Assembly: GCF_918698245.1 (NCBI RefSeq)
Contig: NZ_CAKKMS010000001.1
Span: 62,001 to 126,000 of the forward strand
Direction of reading: 5' to 3'
Length of the DNA: 64,000 bases
Source of the DNA: Pedobacter sp. Bi126
GTDB taxonomy: Bacteria > Bacteroidota > Bacteroidia > Sphingobacteriales > Sphingobacteriaceae
The position numbers and the translations under genes were made by a program. The notes beneath the pieces were generated by a model. The model searched no databases and was not told where the DNA came from. It worked only from the letters and a program-made list of their open reading frames with translations. The first letter of the stretch is position 1. Each line of letters opens with the position of its first letter. Positions 53,279 to 63,037 of the stretch are shown one piece after another.

Positions 53279-53516
53279 CGGATAGACTGCTTTAATAAAC
53301 TACAATAATGAAAATCAAGGAAAGTCATACTAAAAAAGTGGATTATAAATATCGCTGAGTAATTTAAATTCCTATTCCATTTTATTCTCCCCGATACTAT
53401 TTTTTTTATTAGTGCTTAGCTTTTTTAGCCAAAGCTAACTTCTGTCACATCAAAAAACAATGAATACAACATAAACATATCACCACTCCTGATGTAGAAA
53501 AAAGCAATTAGTCCTA
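53279..53516. other. Intergenic region with small gene stump
   Basis: A 16-codon frame from an ATG at 53308 (MKIKESHTKKVDYKYR, stop) looks like a cut-off gene start, in keeping with a rearranged block. The imperfect stem TTAGCTTT/AAAGCTAA at 53415-53437 may help to end the convergent transcripts. Confidence 0.35.
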
Positions 53517-54995
53517 TTATTCAACTATCAATGTAGCTATGGAATGCGGCAAGCTGGTGGTTGTAGCTGCCTGACCTTTTATCCATAGGCTATACTTGAT
53601 TTTTTCATCTGATTGATTCATCACAACCACAACAAGTTTTCCATCTGTATTCAAAAAAGAGGTCGTTTGCAGAAGATCACGACTGGATGCTGTGGCAATT
53701 CTTCTGGCTCCGGGACGGATGAATTTTGAAAAATGCCCGATGTAATAGTAGGCATTGGTATAGATTAATTTATCCTTCTTAGTATCGGCATGTACCGGGG
53801 CAAAACAAAAATTCCCTACATGGTTTGGGCCACCGTTTTCATCTAAAAGAATATTCCAGTCCGTCCACGCTGCAGTTCCGGCATTAAAGTCATTGATCAT
53901 TGAATAGCCATAGCGCTCGCCCAAAGTCCAATCATCCAACTTCTTTACATCATACTTTTCTTTACATCCCTCGGTAAAAATTAGCGCTTTATCCGGATAG
54001 GCTTCATGTGTCTGCCTTACATTTCCAAACTGCATGTCACTTCCGGTCCACGTTTCATACCAGTGGAAACCAATACCCCAAACGTATTTCGCAGCATCTT
54101 TATCATTTAAAATGGTAGTTGCTCTTTGAAAAATTTGATCGCGGTTATGATCCCAGGCAATCAGTTTCTTAGAAGATAGACCTGATTTATGGAGTGTAGG
54201 GCCTAAGAAGTTTTTTATAAAATCGCGCTCCTCTTCTGCAGTATACACACAGGATTCCCATCGCTGTTTAGCCATTGGCTCGTTTTGAACAGAGAGACCC
54301 CAAACTGGAATACCCATCGCTTCGTAAGCTTTAATAAACTTTACATAATGATTTGCCCAACTTTGGCGATATTTGGGCAATAAATGCCCTCCTTGAATCA
54401 GACTGTTATTGTCTTTCATCCAGGCAGGTGGTGACCAAGGACTCACGTATAATGATAATTTACCCCCGGCAGCCGCAGTTGCCATTTTAATTAAGGGAAT
54501 TTTAAACTCCTTATCGTGAGCAATGCTAAAAGTTTTTAAATCTTTATCATTATCCTGAACATAAGTATAGCTTCGGCTGGAGAAATCACAGCTCGCAATA
54601 TTTGTACGGGCCAAGGTGTAACCTATACCTTTATCTTTATCGTAATAGGCAGTAAGCAGTTCTTGTTGGTTTTGACTGGAAAGTTTGGCAAAGGTTTCTG
54701 CAGAGGCATCAGTCAATGCTCCGCCGATGCCTACCAAGGTTTGATATCTGATGTTGGGATCAACGAAAATTGTTGGTTCCGTTTCAAAGGGCTGTCTATT
54801 TTCTGCAAAATTTAATGTTTCAGTTTTGCTGATGCGATAATCAGATTTGCTCGCTGTGGTGTAAACCACAACTTTTTTATTTCCAAGCACATATCCCTGA
54901 AGGGATTTACCGGTTGCTCCAACACTTTTTTTGTGCTGTGCCACTGCACCAAATGTGGTCGCGAACACTAATAGGAAACTTATATTTTTTTTCAT
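53517..54995 (-). CDS. GH30 family glycoside hydrolase
   Basis: A 492-residue exported enzyme (signal SFLLVFATTFGAVA). The GH30 (beta/alpha)8 barrel begins with QTLVGIGGALTDASAETF, followed by LYVSPWSPPAWMKDNN, the acid/base Glu in WGLSVQNEPMA and the nucleophile Glu in ALIFTEGCKE. A beta-sandwich closes the protein (YSLWIKGQAATTTSLPHSIATLIVE). Members split beta-glucosyl, beta-1,6-glucan, xylosyl or glucuronyl bonds. The subfamily is unsure. It is the last gene of the right-hand PUL, 132 bases after the GH88 gene. Confidence 0.9.
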   Translation of the reverse strand: MKKNISFLLVFATTFGAVAQHKKSVGATGKSLQGYVLGNKKVVVYTTASKSDYRISKTETLNFAENRQPFETEPTIFVDPNIRYQTLVGIGGALTDASAETFAKLSSQNQQELLTAYYDKDKGIGYTLARTNIASCDFSSRSYTYVQDNDKDLKTFSIAHDKEFKIPLIKMATAAAGGKLSLYVSPWSPPAWMKDNNSLIQGGHLLPKYRQSWANHYVKFIKAYEAMGIPVWGLSVQNEPMAKQRWESCVYTAEEERDFIKNFLGPTLHKSGLSSKKLIAWDHNRDQIFQRATTILNDKDAAKYVWGIGFHWYETWTGSDMQFGNVRQTHEAYPDKALIFTEGCKEKYDVKKLDDWTLGERYGYSMINDFNAGTAAWTDWNILLDENGGPNHVGNFCFAPVHADTKKDKLIYTNAYYYIGHFSKFIRPGARRIATASSRDLLQTTSFLNTDGKLVVVVMNQSDEKIKYSLWIKGQAATTTSLPHSIATLIVE

Positions 54996-55127
54996 TGTCC
55001 TTTAAATTATTATATACTTTATGCATTTCTTGATAACTTCATAATGCACATATTAGGAGATCATTCTTGCCGCATTGCAACCAAAAATAATAAGTGCAAT
55101 ACTGCGAAACCCAATAGTTTTCTCCTA

Positions 55128-56300
55128 TTACTTACTCCTCAAAAGCGCTTCCAGATAATAATAATCTGCATAATTTATGGGCACATCAATTTCTGATTTT
55201 GCCGGAAGATGCCCGGTACTATGCTCGAGAATGAAGCCATAATTATTGCCAAATTTACTCGTATATTTTACGTTGAGACTGGATAAAATTTTATCAGCTG
55301 AAGCCTTATATTTTTTGCCTTTTACACTATATTTTGCGAGCTCATAAAGTGCAGAAGCGGTGATTGCTGCAGCGGAAGCATCCCGGGAAACATTTGGAAT
55401 ATCAGGGTCGTTGTAATCCCAATACGGAATACCGTCTGCAGGTGTAACTTTGTTATTCAGTATAAACTCTGCAATTCCCTCTGCCTGAGACAAGTATTTA
55501 TCGTTTTTTGTTTCGCGGAAACATAGCGTGTATCCATATAAAGCCCATGCCTGGCCACGGGCCCATGCCGATTCGTTTGCATAACCCTGTGCTGTTATTT
55601 TCTGAAGTATATTTCCAGCCTTGAGTGTGTCATAATCAACTACGTGATAAGAACTAAAATCTGGTCGGAAGTGATTTTTAATCGTATTATCTGCATGGGA
55701 CACAGCGATTTTATAAAAGGATGAATCACCCGTCATTTTGGTCGCTTCAAACAGCAATTCAAGATTCATCATATTATCAATAATTACCGGATATTTCCAT
55801 TTATCACCATTATGATCCCATGATTTTAGCACACCTGCAGTTTTGTTAAATCTGGTAGAAAGCGATTTAGCCGCCTGAATAATAACGCCCTTGTAAGCGG
55901 TATCTTTTGTTAAGCGATAGCCATTTCCAAACGGGCAGTAAATCATAAAACCCAAATCGTGAGTACCACGATTGTATTGCTCTTTCTTGATATCTGCAGT
56001 ATATTTCTTAGCCAGATCAAGCCACTTTTTATCTTTTGTATATTCATAAAAATACCAGAGTTCTGCCGGAAAAAATCCACTTGTCCAATCTCGCGATGCT
56101 ACCATTTTAAACTGCCCCTTTTCTACGGTTCTTGGAGATACCAGACTGGGTTTGATCAAACGTGCCGAGTCAACATTTTTAACCAAAACATCAGTTTGTT
56201 TTGCTGCTGCAGCAAAAGCTTGATTTACGTTAACTTTTTGAGCATTTACTGAGCCAGCTAATAACATACAACATAACGTTATCTTAATTTTTAAATTCAT
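55128..56300 (-). CDS. GH88 unsaturated glucuronyl hydrolase
   Basis: A 390-residue exported (alpha/alpha)6 enzyme. The ATG at 56300 gives the signal peptide IKITLCCMLLAGSVNAQ; another ATG at 56312 would overlap the preceding stop. Family motifs: THDLGFMIYCPFGNGY (catalytic Asp), VIIDNMMNLELLFEATK (second Asp), SAWARGQAWALYGYT and DVPINYADYYYLEALLR. It removes the 4,5-unsaturated uronic acid from lyase products, so it completes the work of the two lyases in this PUL. It starts two bases after the PL38-like gene. Confidence 0.9.
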   Translation of the reverse strand: MNLKIKITLCCMLLAGSVNAQKVNVNQAFAAAAKQTDVLVKNVDSARLIKPSLVSPRTVEKGQFKMVASRDWTSGFFPAELWYFYEYTKDKKWLDLAKKYTADIKKEQYNRGTHDLGFMIYCPFGNGYRLTKDTAYKGVIIQAAKSLSTRFNKTAGVLKSWDHNGDKWKYPVIIDNMMNLELLFEATKMTGDSSFYKIAVSHADNTIKNHFRPDFSSYHVVDYDTLKAGNILQKITAQGYANESAWARGQAWALYGYTLCFRETKNDKYLSQAEGIAEFILNNKVTPADGIPYWDYNDPDIPNVSRDASAAAITASALYELAKYSVKGKKYKASADKILSSLNVKYTSKFGNNYGFILEHSTGHLPAKSEIDVPINYADYYYLEALLRSK

Positions 56301-56302
56301 AT

Positions 56303-57496
56303 TTATAACCATATTAAAGGATTGCGAACTGGTAAATTCCTAATGACTTCTTCTACTTGAGGTGCATGGTCTAATTTTTCCCAGGTGGAATACCATTCAT
56401 GCTGATTGAACTGAACCGCTCCGAAAATTAAAAAGGGTTGTGCAACAGGCCAGTTTTCCCAATACATTACATCGGCTTTTAAAGGCCATTTATTTTTTTC
56501 GGCTATAAAAGGATAAAGATAATCCTGACCTTTGCGGATCGATTTTCCATCTGCTGTTGTAAAATTCCAAAGATCATCATTTGGAGTGGACAAAATCTGG
56601 CAGAGCATCACCATCGCATCGAGGTTAAAAATTGAATATCCATAGGGTTTCGTTCTTACCATTTCTAAAGGAAAACTACCATCTATACCCATTTGACTGG
56701 GCAGTAAGATGGTTTTATAACTAATACGCAACGAATCGAGCATTGGCTCATCTTTACACAATTTAGCGAAAGATGCCACTTGCATCGCCCAGCACGTGGC
56801 ATGATTATTTTTAACTGTTTTTTCTTGTATACCTGGTTTGGAGGTATTCAGCCACAGCGTATAATTGGCAAACCATTTTTTAATTCCAATGGAGATAGAT
56901 TTATCAAATGCCTTTGCGTTTTCCATCACCAAAGCGCCTTGAGCAACTTCCATTAAATGAATGGTATCGATAATACCATAATTTCTTCCGGTAAATCTGC
57001 CCTTTACTGCTTGAGCAAATAAAAGATTTGGATTCATTAAGGTTTCAGGATTTATAAACCATGCCTGAAAATGTTTAACCGCATGCTTTACATAACTTTC
57101 ATTGCCTGTTATTTTATAGGCTGAGGCCAATGCACCGATGATTTTACTAAAACGAATCATAGCCTTCCTATGCCCGACAAAATTATCCGGGTTCGTTAAT
57201 CCATCTCGGTTGATATAAGGTCCATCCGGATTTTTCGGGTCGGGCCAGAAGTAATCTGCTTCCGAAAAAAAATCATGTTTGCCGCCAGCACTTCTCGGCG
57301 AAGATGATGCGGTAATAGTAATCGGCTCTTGTTCCATTGCCCATTTTGCCTGATTTAAAATTTGCTTTTTAAGCAACGCAATAGTTTGTTTCTTAATATC
57401 AGCAGGCAGCTTTCCCTTATTCAAAATATTGACAGAAAATGCCGTTCCTGCGATATAAAAAATAATAAACATTAAAATAACCAGTGCTCTTCTCAT
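56303..57496 (-). CDS. Alginate-lyase-family polysaccharide lyase (PL38-like)
   Basis: A 397-residue exported (alpha/alpha) toroid enzyme of the PF05426 family. Signal sequence ALVILMFIIFYIAGTAFS. Diagnostic stretches: SAGGKHDFFSEADYFWPDP, DGLTNPDNFVGHRKAM, VKNNHATCWAMQVASFA (Asn-Asn-His of the active site) and KPYGYSIFNLDAMVML (catalytic Tyr). The sequence style is that of PL38, for which a glucuronan lyase has been described in Bacteroides; assignment to that family is by recognition only. It cuts polyuronides by beta-elimination, making substrates for GH88. It is the gene between GH2 and GH88 with gaps of three and two bases. Confidence 0.8.
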   Translation of the reverse strand: MRRALVILMFIIFYIAGTAFSVNILNKGKLPADIKKQTIALLKKQILNQAKWAMEQEPITITASSSPRSAGGKHDFFSEADYFWPDPKNPDGPYINRDGLTNPDNFVGHRKAMIRFSKIIGALASAYKITGNESYVKHAVKHFQAWFINPETLMNPNLLFAQAVKGRFTGRNYGIIDTIHLMEVAQGALVMENAKAFDKSISIGIKKWFANYTLWLNTSKPGIQEKTVKNNHATCWAMQVASFAKLCKDEPMLDSLRISYKTILLPSQMGIDGSFPLEMVRTKPYGYSIFNLDAMVMLCQILSTPNDDLWNFTTADGKSIRKGQDYLYPFIAEKNKWPLKADVMYWENWPVAQPFLIFGAVQFNQHEWYSTWEKLDHAPQVEEVIRNLPVRNPLIWL

Positions 57497-57499
57497 AAC

Positions 57500-59962
57500 T
57501 TATAATGTTTCGAAAATGGTTGGCATGCCTTCTGATCTCACCGAAGCAATACTTTTGCCTTTATTTAATTTTACTTTGATAATTGCTCTGCCATTGTAAG
57601 CCTGTACTTTTCTCGAACCGGAAGATGTTCCCAAATCATCAATTAATCTTCCATCACCCGTTAACCCAAAATTTACCCAATTTGTTGCATCCAGACATTG
57701 TATTCCGGCTTCATCAAAAAGCTTAACCTCCAGGGTTGCAACATCTGCCTCCTCATTTATTTTGGTTAATGTCATTTTAGCGGCTTTGGTCCATTTCTCT
57801 GTTTGATAAATAAATTTTATCTCATCGCTTACGGTAACCTTACCTTTTTTAGCTACAACTTTAACTGTATTTTCTCCTTTAAGAAACGGAAGGTTCCAAC
57901 GTAAACCCGCAGCGGGAAAATCCTGGCTGTTTCTTTTCTTTATCCCAAAGCTTTTTCCGTTCAGAAATATTTCTGCTTCCGTACAATTAGCATAAACTTT
58001 TACCATTTTTTCCTCTCCCTCATCACCCCATCGTACTGGCCAGCTATGCCCATAAATATGAACCATTGGCTTATCGGTCCAATACGATTGAAAAACATAA
58101 TAAGCCTCCTTCTTAGTAAAGTCTCTTTCTACAACACCCTTCTGGTTCATGTAAGGTACCGGATTATCAGGACGAACAGGGGTAGAAAAATCTTTGAATG
58201 GCCAGTATGCCGAACCACTTAGCCAAGGCATGTTTTCCTGTTCTTTAAGGTGCCAATCAATCAAATTGGTGATGTAGGATTCACTCCAATCGCCATCTTT
58301 GGATATTCTTGCGGCACCCCCAAATAATGAAGCATCACCTGCCCGCTCATCAGCGCTTTCACCGGTTTTAATTTTACTTAGGGCTTTATCAGGATTTTCC
58401 GAATGTCGCATGGCATGGCTATCACCTCCCCATTCTACATGTAAAAAGCGCTTAACTTTAGCAAATTCATCTTGAGAAACCTTTTTATAATCAGTATAGG
58501 CACCACGGTACCAACCCGCCCAAATGGATGGAGAATATACATCAACTATATCGGCACAAAAATCGCATCGCCGGATTGCTGTATACCTGGATGAATCAAG
58601 TTTGTGGGAGCGTCCATTAAGTTCTTTCATAAAGGTTCTGATTTTTTCTTTATTAAATTCAGCAAAATCTCCCGGCCAATCGTTTTCATTTCCCAAGCCC
58701 CAGATAATAATAGAAGGATGGTTATAATGTTGCTCAATCATATTTGTAAGCATCTTTCTGGCCTGTTGTTTATAAGTTTCGCCGCCTAAACCACCCCGAC
58801 ACCAAGGGATTTCTTCCCAAACCAAAATGCCCAAACTATCGCAAAGGTTCAACACAATTCTCGATTGCTGATAATGCCCCAGCCGGATAAAATTAACGCC
58901 CATATCCTTCATCATCTGCATCTCGGTGCGAATCATTTCCTCACTCATTGCTGCCGCAACACCTGCATGGTCTTCGTGCCGATGGGTACCACGCAACAGT
59001 AACCGTTTTCCGTTTAAATTAAACGGACCTTTCTCTACGAAATTGATATTTCTAAAACCTATTTTATCTTCACTCTTATAACTGCCTGTGGATGAAACGA
59101 GATCATAAACCAGGCGATACTGCAAGGGTTTATCTGTCGACCATAATTGTGGCTTATTGATCTGCAAACTCCATAATTCAGTATCACCATTTAAATTATT
59201 AAGCTTTTTTTCCTGCTGTGCAACAACCTTTCCTCTTGGGTCGATTAATTTAAGATGGATAGTGGCATTTTTTAGACCTGTAGGATCGTAAAATCTTCCG
59301 CTTACATTTAATTTACCCAATTTTCCGTGGGCATCTACTTCAGCTTTAGCAAACATTTTTTCAACAGAGAGTGGCGGAACATAAACCAAGTTTAAATAGC
59401 GATAAATTCCTCCATAAACATTAAAGTCTGATAGATCGGAAGGAATCATTTCCAAATCTCTTGAATTATCCGTACGGATAGAAACTGGCACCTGCCCGTT
59501 AAACTGCTTTTGGTAAACTTCCTCTTTTTGAAATGCGGCAACCGCATCTGTAATGTCAACCGTCCATTCATCGTAACCACCGAGGTGAGCTGCAACTTTT
59601 GTGGTGTAAACATAAACTTCTGTCTTTTGACCAGCACCTTCGAAATGCAAAATGGTTCTACCATTTTGATAAGGATTTTCGATTTTAAGCTTTGTGCGGT
59701 ACCATGCGGGGCCCTGGTAATAGTTCACATCAGGGTCTACCGCATCTGTAGCATTAACGCAATGCGGTAAATTCACCTTTTCCCATAATGGAACGGATTC
59801 AGGATTTCCCAAGCCCACAGGGCGGACCGCTTCCCAGACCCCTCCTAAATCCTGTTTAAGAAATTCCCAGCCAGCATATAACCGCATTGATTTTTGCGCA
59901 AATGCTATATCGGATGATAGGAAGAAACTGAGGACAATAAGATACCTGGCTATTTTTTTCAT
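57500..59962 (-). CDS. GH2 family glycoside hydrolase (beta-galactosidase/glucuronidase type)
   Basis: An 820-residue exported enzyme with signal peptide YLIVLSFFLSSDIAFAQ. The order is: sugar-binding jelly roll (about 40-190), immunoglobulin-like domain (about 200-305), TIM barrel (about 310-600) with LLRGTHRHEDHAG, IIIWGLGNENDW (acid/base Glu) and RFLHVEWGGDS (nucleophile Glu), then C-terminal sandwich domains (FLNGKSFGIKKRN). GH2 splits beta-galactosides, beta-mannosides or beta-glucuronides; in this locus a beta-glucuronidase-like role is likely but not shown. Confidence 0.9.
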   Translation of the reverse strand: MKKIARYLIVLSFFLSSDIAFAQKSMRLYAGWEFLKQDLGGVWEAVRPVGLGNPESVPLWEKVNLPHCVNATDAVDPDVNYYQGPAWYRTKLKIENPYQNGRTILHFEGAGQKTEVYVYTTKVAAHLGGYDEWTVDITDAVAAFQKEEVYQKQFNGQVPVSIRTDNSRDLEMIPSDLSDFNVYGGIYRYLNLVYVPPLSVEKMFAKAEVDAHGKLGKLNVSGRFYDPTGLKNATIHLKLIDPRGKVVAQQEKKLNNLNGDTELWSLQINKPQLWSTDKPLQYRLVYDLVSSTGSYKSEDKIGFRNINFVEKGPFNLNGKRLLLRGTHRHEDHAGVAAAMSEEMIRTEMQMMKDMGVNFIRLGHYQQSRIVLNLCDSLGILVWEEIPWCRGGLGGETYKQQARKMLTNMIEQHYNHPSIIIWGLGNENDWPGDFAEFNKEKIRTFMKELNGRSHKLDSSRYTAIRRCDFCADIVDVYSPSIWAGWYRGAYTDYKKVSQDEFAKVKRFLHVEWGGDSHAMRHSENPDKALSKIKTGESADERAGDASLFGGAARISKDGDWSESYITNLIDWHLKEQENMPWLSGSAYWPFKDFSTPVRPDNPVPYMNQKGVVERDFTKKEAYYVFQSYWTDKPMVHIYGHSWPVRWGDEGEEKMVKVYANCTEAEIFLNGKSFGIKKRNSQDFPAAGLRWNLPFLKGENTVKVVAKKGKVTVSDEIKFIYQTEKWTKAAKMTLTKINEEADVATLEVKLFDEAGIQCLDATNWVNFGLTGDGRLIDDLGTSSGSRKVQAYNGRAIIKVKLNKGKSIASVRSEGMPTIFETL

Positions 59963-60047
59963 ATATAATAATAAACAAATTATTTTTTTTGCGATCTTAT
60001 TGTTTTAATGATTTTGATGGTGATTATCAAGCTTCACCATCAAAATG

Positions 60048-60932
60048 CTATTGAATTTTGTTTACTACTAAATCATCAAAGTAAATATAACTGGTCTGAC
60101 TGGAACCCCAGACAGCAACGTCCTTTCCACCCCTGAAATTATGGAAGGATAGTCGCTTAATTAGGCGCTCTGCATCGTTTGTCGTCCAACGGATAGACTG
60201 ATCTAATACTGTTTCACCATTTATAAGTACCTGTACCCAGCCATTTTTAGTAGATCCGGTATTACTTTTCACATAAAGATGTACTGTATAAGTATTTCCT
60301 TTGACAAGGCTTCCGCTTGTTGGATAAGATCTTCCAAAGGTATCTCCACAGGGACCAGCCATATCCCTATGATAAACATAAGGTTGAAAATAGACTCTGT
60401 TACCATTATTGTACCACATTAATCGCAGACTTCCTCCATTTCCATCGGTGGGAATGTCACAGCCTGTATTGCCTTCTCCTATAAGAAAGCCAAATCCTAC
60501 CTTTCCGCCCCTGCTCCAATCGAACTGACTATGAAAACGAACCTTAAATGTGGCCTCATATGCAGAACCATCAGATAGGTCCGCCCCAGCGATAAGTCCG
60601 TTGGACACGGAGTTTGGAGCCAAGGTTGCCCTGGCCCACCCACCTGATATGTAGGCACGGTCTTCGTTCCAGCCCGTCAGCGCAGCCATGCCGAAATCGC
60701 TACTTGCTTCACTGTAAGAATATGAACCATCGGGATGATCAAAACTGGTATTGATGTTGCTTGGATAAGCTTGAGCGGCAGCCGCTGCCATACTTTTATT
60801 TACCAAAAGTTTTTCCGAGGTAACAATGCACTGGTTTGTCTCTGAAGAATCTTTCGAACAGCCTAGAATAACGCTGAAAAAAAATAACATGGCCATACCG
60901 GCTGATTTAGATATTATAATTTTAACACTCAT
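60048..60932 (-). CDS. Polysaccharide lyase lipoprotein (PL14/PL20-like)
   Basis: A 294-residue lipoprotein with lipobox FFSVILGCSKD. The rest is a single beta jelly roll with EDRAYISGGWARATL, a GGKVGFGFLIGEGNTGC loop like the GGK motif of PL14/PL20 lyases, LRLMWYNNGNRVYFQPYVYH and the closing SSQTSYIYFDDLVVNKI. PL14 and PL20 members degrade alginate or glucuronan endolytically. As surface lipoprotein directly after SusD it would make the first cut. Family assignment is by motif recognition; a carbohydrate-binding role is an alternative. Confidence 0.7.
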   Translation of the reverse strand: MSVKIIISKSAGMAMLFFFSVILGCSKDSSETNQCIVTSEKLLVNKSMAAAAAQAYPSNINTSFDHPDGSYSYSEASSDFGMAALTGWNEDRAYISGGWARATLAPNSVSNGLIAGADLSDGSAYEATFKVRFHSQFDWSRGGKVGFGFLIGEGNTGCDIPTDGNGGSLRLMWYNNGNRVYFQPYVYHRDMAGPCGDTFGRSYPTSGSLVKGNTYTVHLYVKSNTGSTKNGWVQVLINGETVLDQSIRWTTNDAERLIKRLSFHNFRGGKDVAVWGSSQTSYIYFDDLVVNKIQ

Positions 60933-61070
60933 TTTAATTTGGTTTAGGTTTAAATCTGGTTAGATATTTCTTATTCGTGCTTTACTGTCCTGGACAGCCA
61001 TGTGCATCGTTTTGCTTTAGTTTCTTGTTAATTTATATATGTACTTAAAATATTTTGATTTCATACGGGT

Positions 61071-61103
61071 CAGGAAAAGAGCAGTCCTTGTTTAAGGGGC
61101 TGC
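61071..61103 (-). terminator. Possible attenuator between SusD and lyase genes
   Basis: The stem GCAGCCCCTT/AAGGACTGC (mismatched) is followed on the minus strand by TCTTTTCC. It lies 50 bases after the SusD stop in a 219-base gap, a usual place for lowering enzyme expression below that of SusCD. Confidence 0.4.
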
Positions 61104-61151
61104 CCATTCTAATCAAAACCAAGTATATTCTTACACGGTCTTTATCTTCTA

Positions 61152-63032
61152 TTAGGGTATCTTATCCAATGCGGGTACATTCTGATCATATCCTGCATAG
61201 CCTTTATTCTGGTTAATCCTGCCTTCAGTGTTAAACCGTTGTGCACTTGCCGGAACAGGCCATAAAACGTGATAAGGTGCAATTTTGTAGTTTACACCTT
61301 GTAATGTTGGCACCTGATTTTTATAAAAATCATTTTTTTCTATAATCCTGTCGTACATAAAATTATTATCAGAAAAAGTAGCAAGGCTATAACTCTTACC
61401 GTTATAAGCAGGCTTACCTGTTTGTGCAAAAATATATGCAATACGGGTAAGTTCTGTTTTGCGAGGCTCTTCCCAAAACAATTCACGGGCACGCTCATCC
61501 AAAATGGTTCCTATTGTTATTTGTGAAGCATTTGTTAACAACGTTGCATTAGCTCGGCTTCTCACTACGTTTAAGTCGGCCATAGCCAATCCAAGTTCAC
61601 CTTTCCAATAATAAGCTTCTGCCCTAAGTAGATAGGTTTCTGCCAAACGGAATACGTACCAATCGGTATTTGTTCCGCGGGGTGGTGTCCAGTATGGGTC
61701 ATTTGCTAACGCGTTGGTAGAATTGATGAAAACTTTATAATGTGGCCACCCAAACCAGTGACGAATGGTATCAAGTGCACCATTTGTGAAACGTTGTTTG
61801 ATATTTGCATCCGAATACATTTGCAGAGGCTGACCATATAAGGCTCTATCCGCAGCATTTGTTGAGGTTTTCAATGCCGGGTTATTGTACACTAAATCTG
61901 TCATATCCATCCACATGCCTTTTGCATGTCGGTAATCGGTATTATCGGTCCAGATGTATTTTGTGCTGTAAGGCGTACCGCGGTATCGGCCAATTCCTCT
62001 ACCGTACATTCTGGTCAGTGGAATTTCTGCGGTAACCAAATCCACAATTGCGGTCGCTCCTGATGGTGTTTTGACGTTTGCAAAATGCCAGGCGGGAACG
62101 GTGTTTCTCATCAGTTGTGAACCCAAGGCTGTAAAACCAGCAAAAGCTTCTCTATCAATCACTAAAAATAGTGCTTCCCTATTGGTAGTAAGCGATTTAT
62201 TATCCATTCGGTGCAAATCCCAGACTACATTTTTTGTCAAATCAGAAGCGGTGCTTCCAAAGCGCGTGGTCATCATACCATATTTCCCACCAGAAATTAC
62301 ATTAGAAGCTGAAGCAATTGCATCATCAAATTTACCAAGTGCCAGATTTACTTTAGTTAGCAAATGGCTAACAGCACCTTTGGTTACGTCCCCCTTATTG
62401 CCTCCATCGGTAACCCAGGTTTGGGCAAATTCAAGATCTGTTTTCATTTTGCCTAGGATTACTTCTCTTTTTGTGGAATAAAAATCTGCTTTTGGAAATT
62501 CCAGATCATTTAAAAGCAATGGTACATCGCCGAACTGATGAACAAGTCTGTAGTAATAATAAGCCCGGTAAAAATATGCTGATCCTAAAATCAGATTTTT
62601 TTCAGCTTCAGATGTATATGTTGGTTTATCAATGTTTGAAATGATTGTATTAGCTTGCCGTACCGCAACAAATTCATTATCCCAGTACCAGCCTATTTTG
62701 TTGAAGTCATCGCTGTTAAGATTGGCATCCGGAGTGATCCTAGAAATTAAATCCTGAGCGGGTGTGTTTTTATCGGTTGTTCCATCCACAGCAACATCTG
62801 AAAAAATCGATTCTGTTAGTAGTGGAGCAGAATCGCCAAAAAACTCTCTTCGCGTAGCCAATCCAAGACCATTAAGTGCGGCTTTCATAGCGGTAAGGTT
62901 GTTTAGATTTTCTGGTGCATAAGCGGAGAGTTGCTTTGAATCCAGATATGCTTTTTTACATCCAGCAAAGCCCAGTAATGCAGCGAAAGCAAATAGGATG
63001 GATATATTTTGATTTATTTTTTTCATTTTCAT
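61152..63032 (-). CDS. RagB/SusD-family lipoprotein
   Basis: A 626-residue lipoprotein with lipobox LLGFAGCKKAYLD. The SusD scaffold is clear (NLILGSAYFYRAYYYYRLVHQFGDVPLL), and the C-terminal region has DERARELFWEEPRKTELTRIAYIF, a form of the family's closing motif, and ends with YHVLWPVPASAQRFN. Partner of the SusC 5 bases upstream. It should bind the polyuronide oligosaccharides made by the surface lyase. The ATG at 63032 or the one two codons on may be used. Confidence 0.92.
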   Translation of the reverse strand: MKMKKINQNISILFAFAALLGFAGCKKAYLDSKQLSAYAPENLNNLTAMKAALNGLGLATRREFFGDSAPLLTESIFSDVAVDGTTDKNTPAQDLISRITPDANLNSDDFNKIGWYWDNEFVAVRQANTIISNIDKPTYTSEAEKNLILGSAYFYRAYYYYRLVHQFGDVPLLLNDLEFPKADFYSTKREVILGKMKTDLEFAQTWVTDGGNKGDVTKGAVSHLLTKVNLALGKFDDAIASASNVISGGKYGMMTTRFGSTASDLTKNVVWDLHRMDNKSLTTNREALFLVIDREAFAGFTALGSQLMRNTVPAWHFANVKTPSGATAIVDLVTAEIPLTRMYGRGIGRYRGTPYSTKYIWTDNTDYRHAKGMWMDMTDLVYNNPALKTSTNAADRALYGQPLQMYSDANIKQRFTNGALDTIRHWFGWPHYKVFINSTNALANDPYWTPPRGTNTDWYVFRLAETYLLRAEAYYWKGELGLAMADLNVVRSRANATLLTNASQITIGTILDERARELFWEEPRKTELTRIAYIFAQTGKPAYNGKSYSLATFSDNNFMYDRIIEKNDFYKNQVPTLQGVNYKIAPYHVLWPVPASAQRFNTEGRINQNKGYAGYDQNVPALDKIP

Positions 63033-63037
63033 TTAAG

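Noticed and set aside
60983..60998. CTGTCCTGGACAG palindrome before the lyase lipoprotein as a third copy of the CAGG-N6-CAGG site
   Set aside because: It is a dyad with different spacing, not a direct repeat, so it does not match the shared site; it may be an unrelated signal.
62071..62481. 136-codon plus-strand frame inside SusD
   Set aside because: It is antisense to a clear SusD gene and has no leader or domain.
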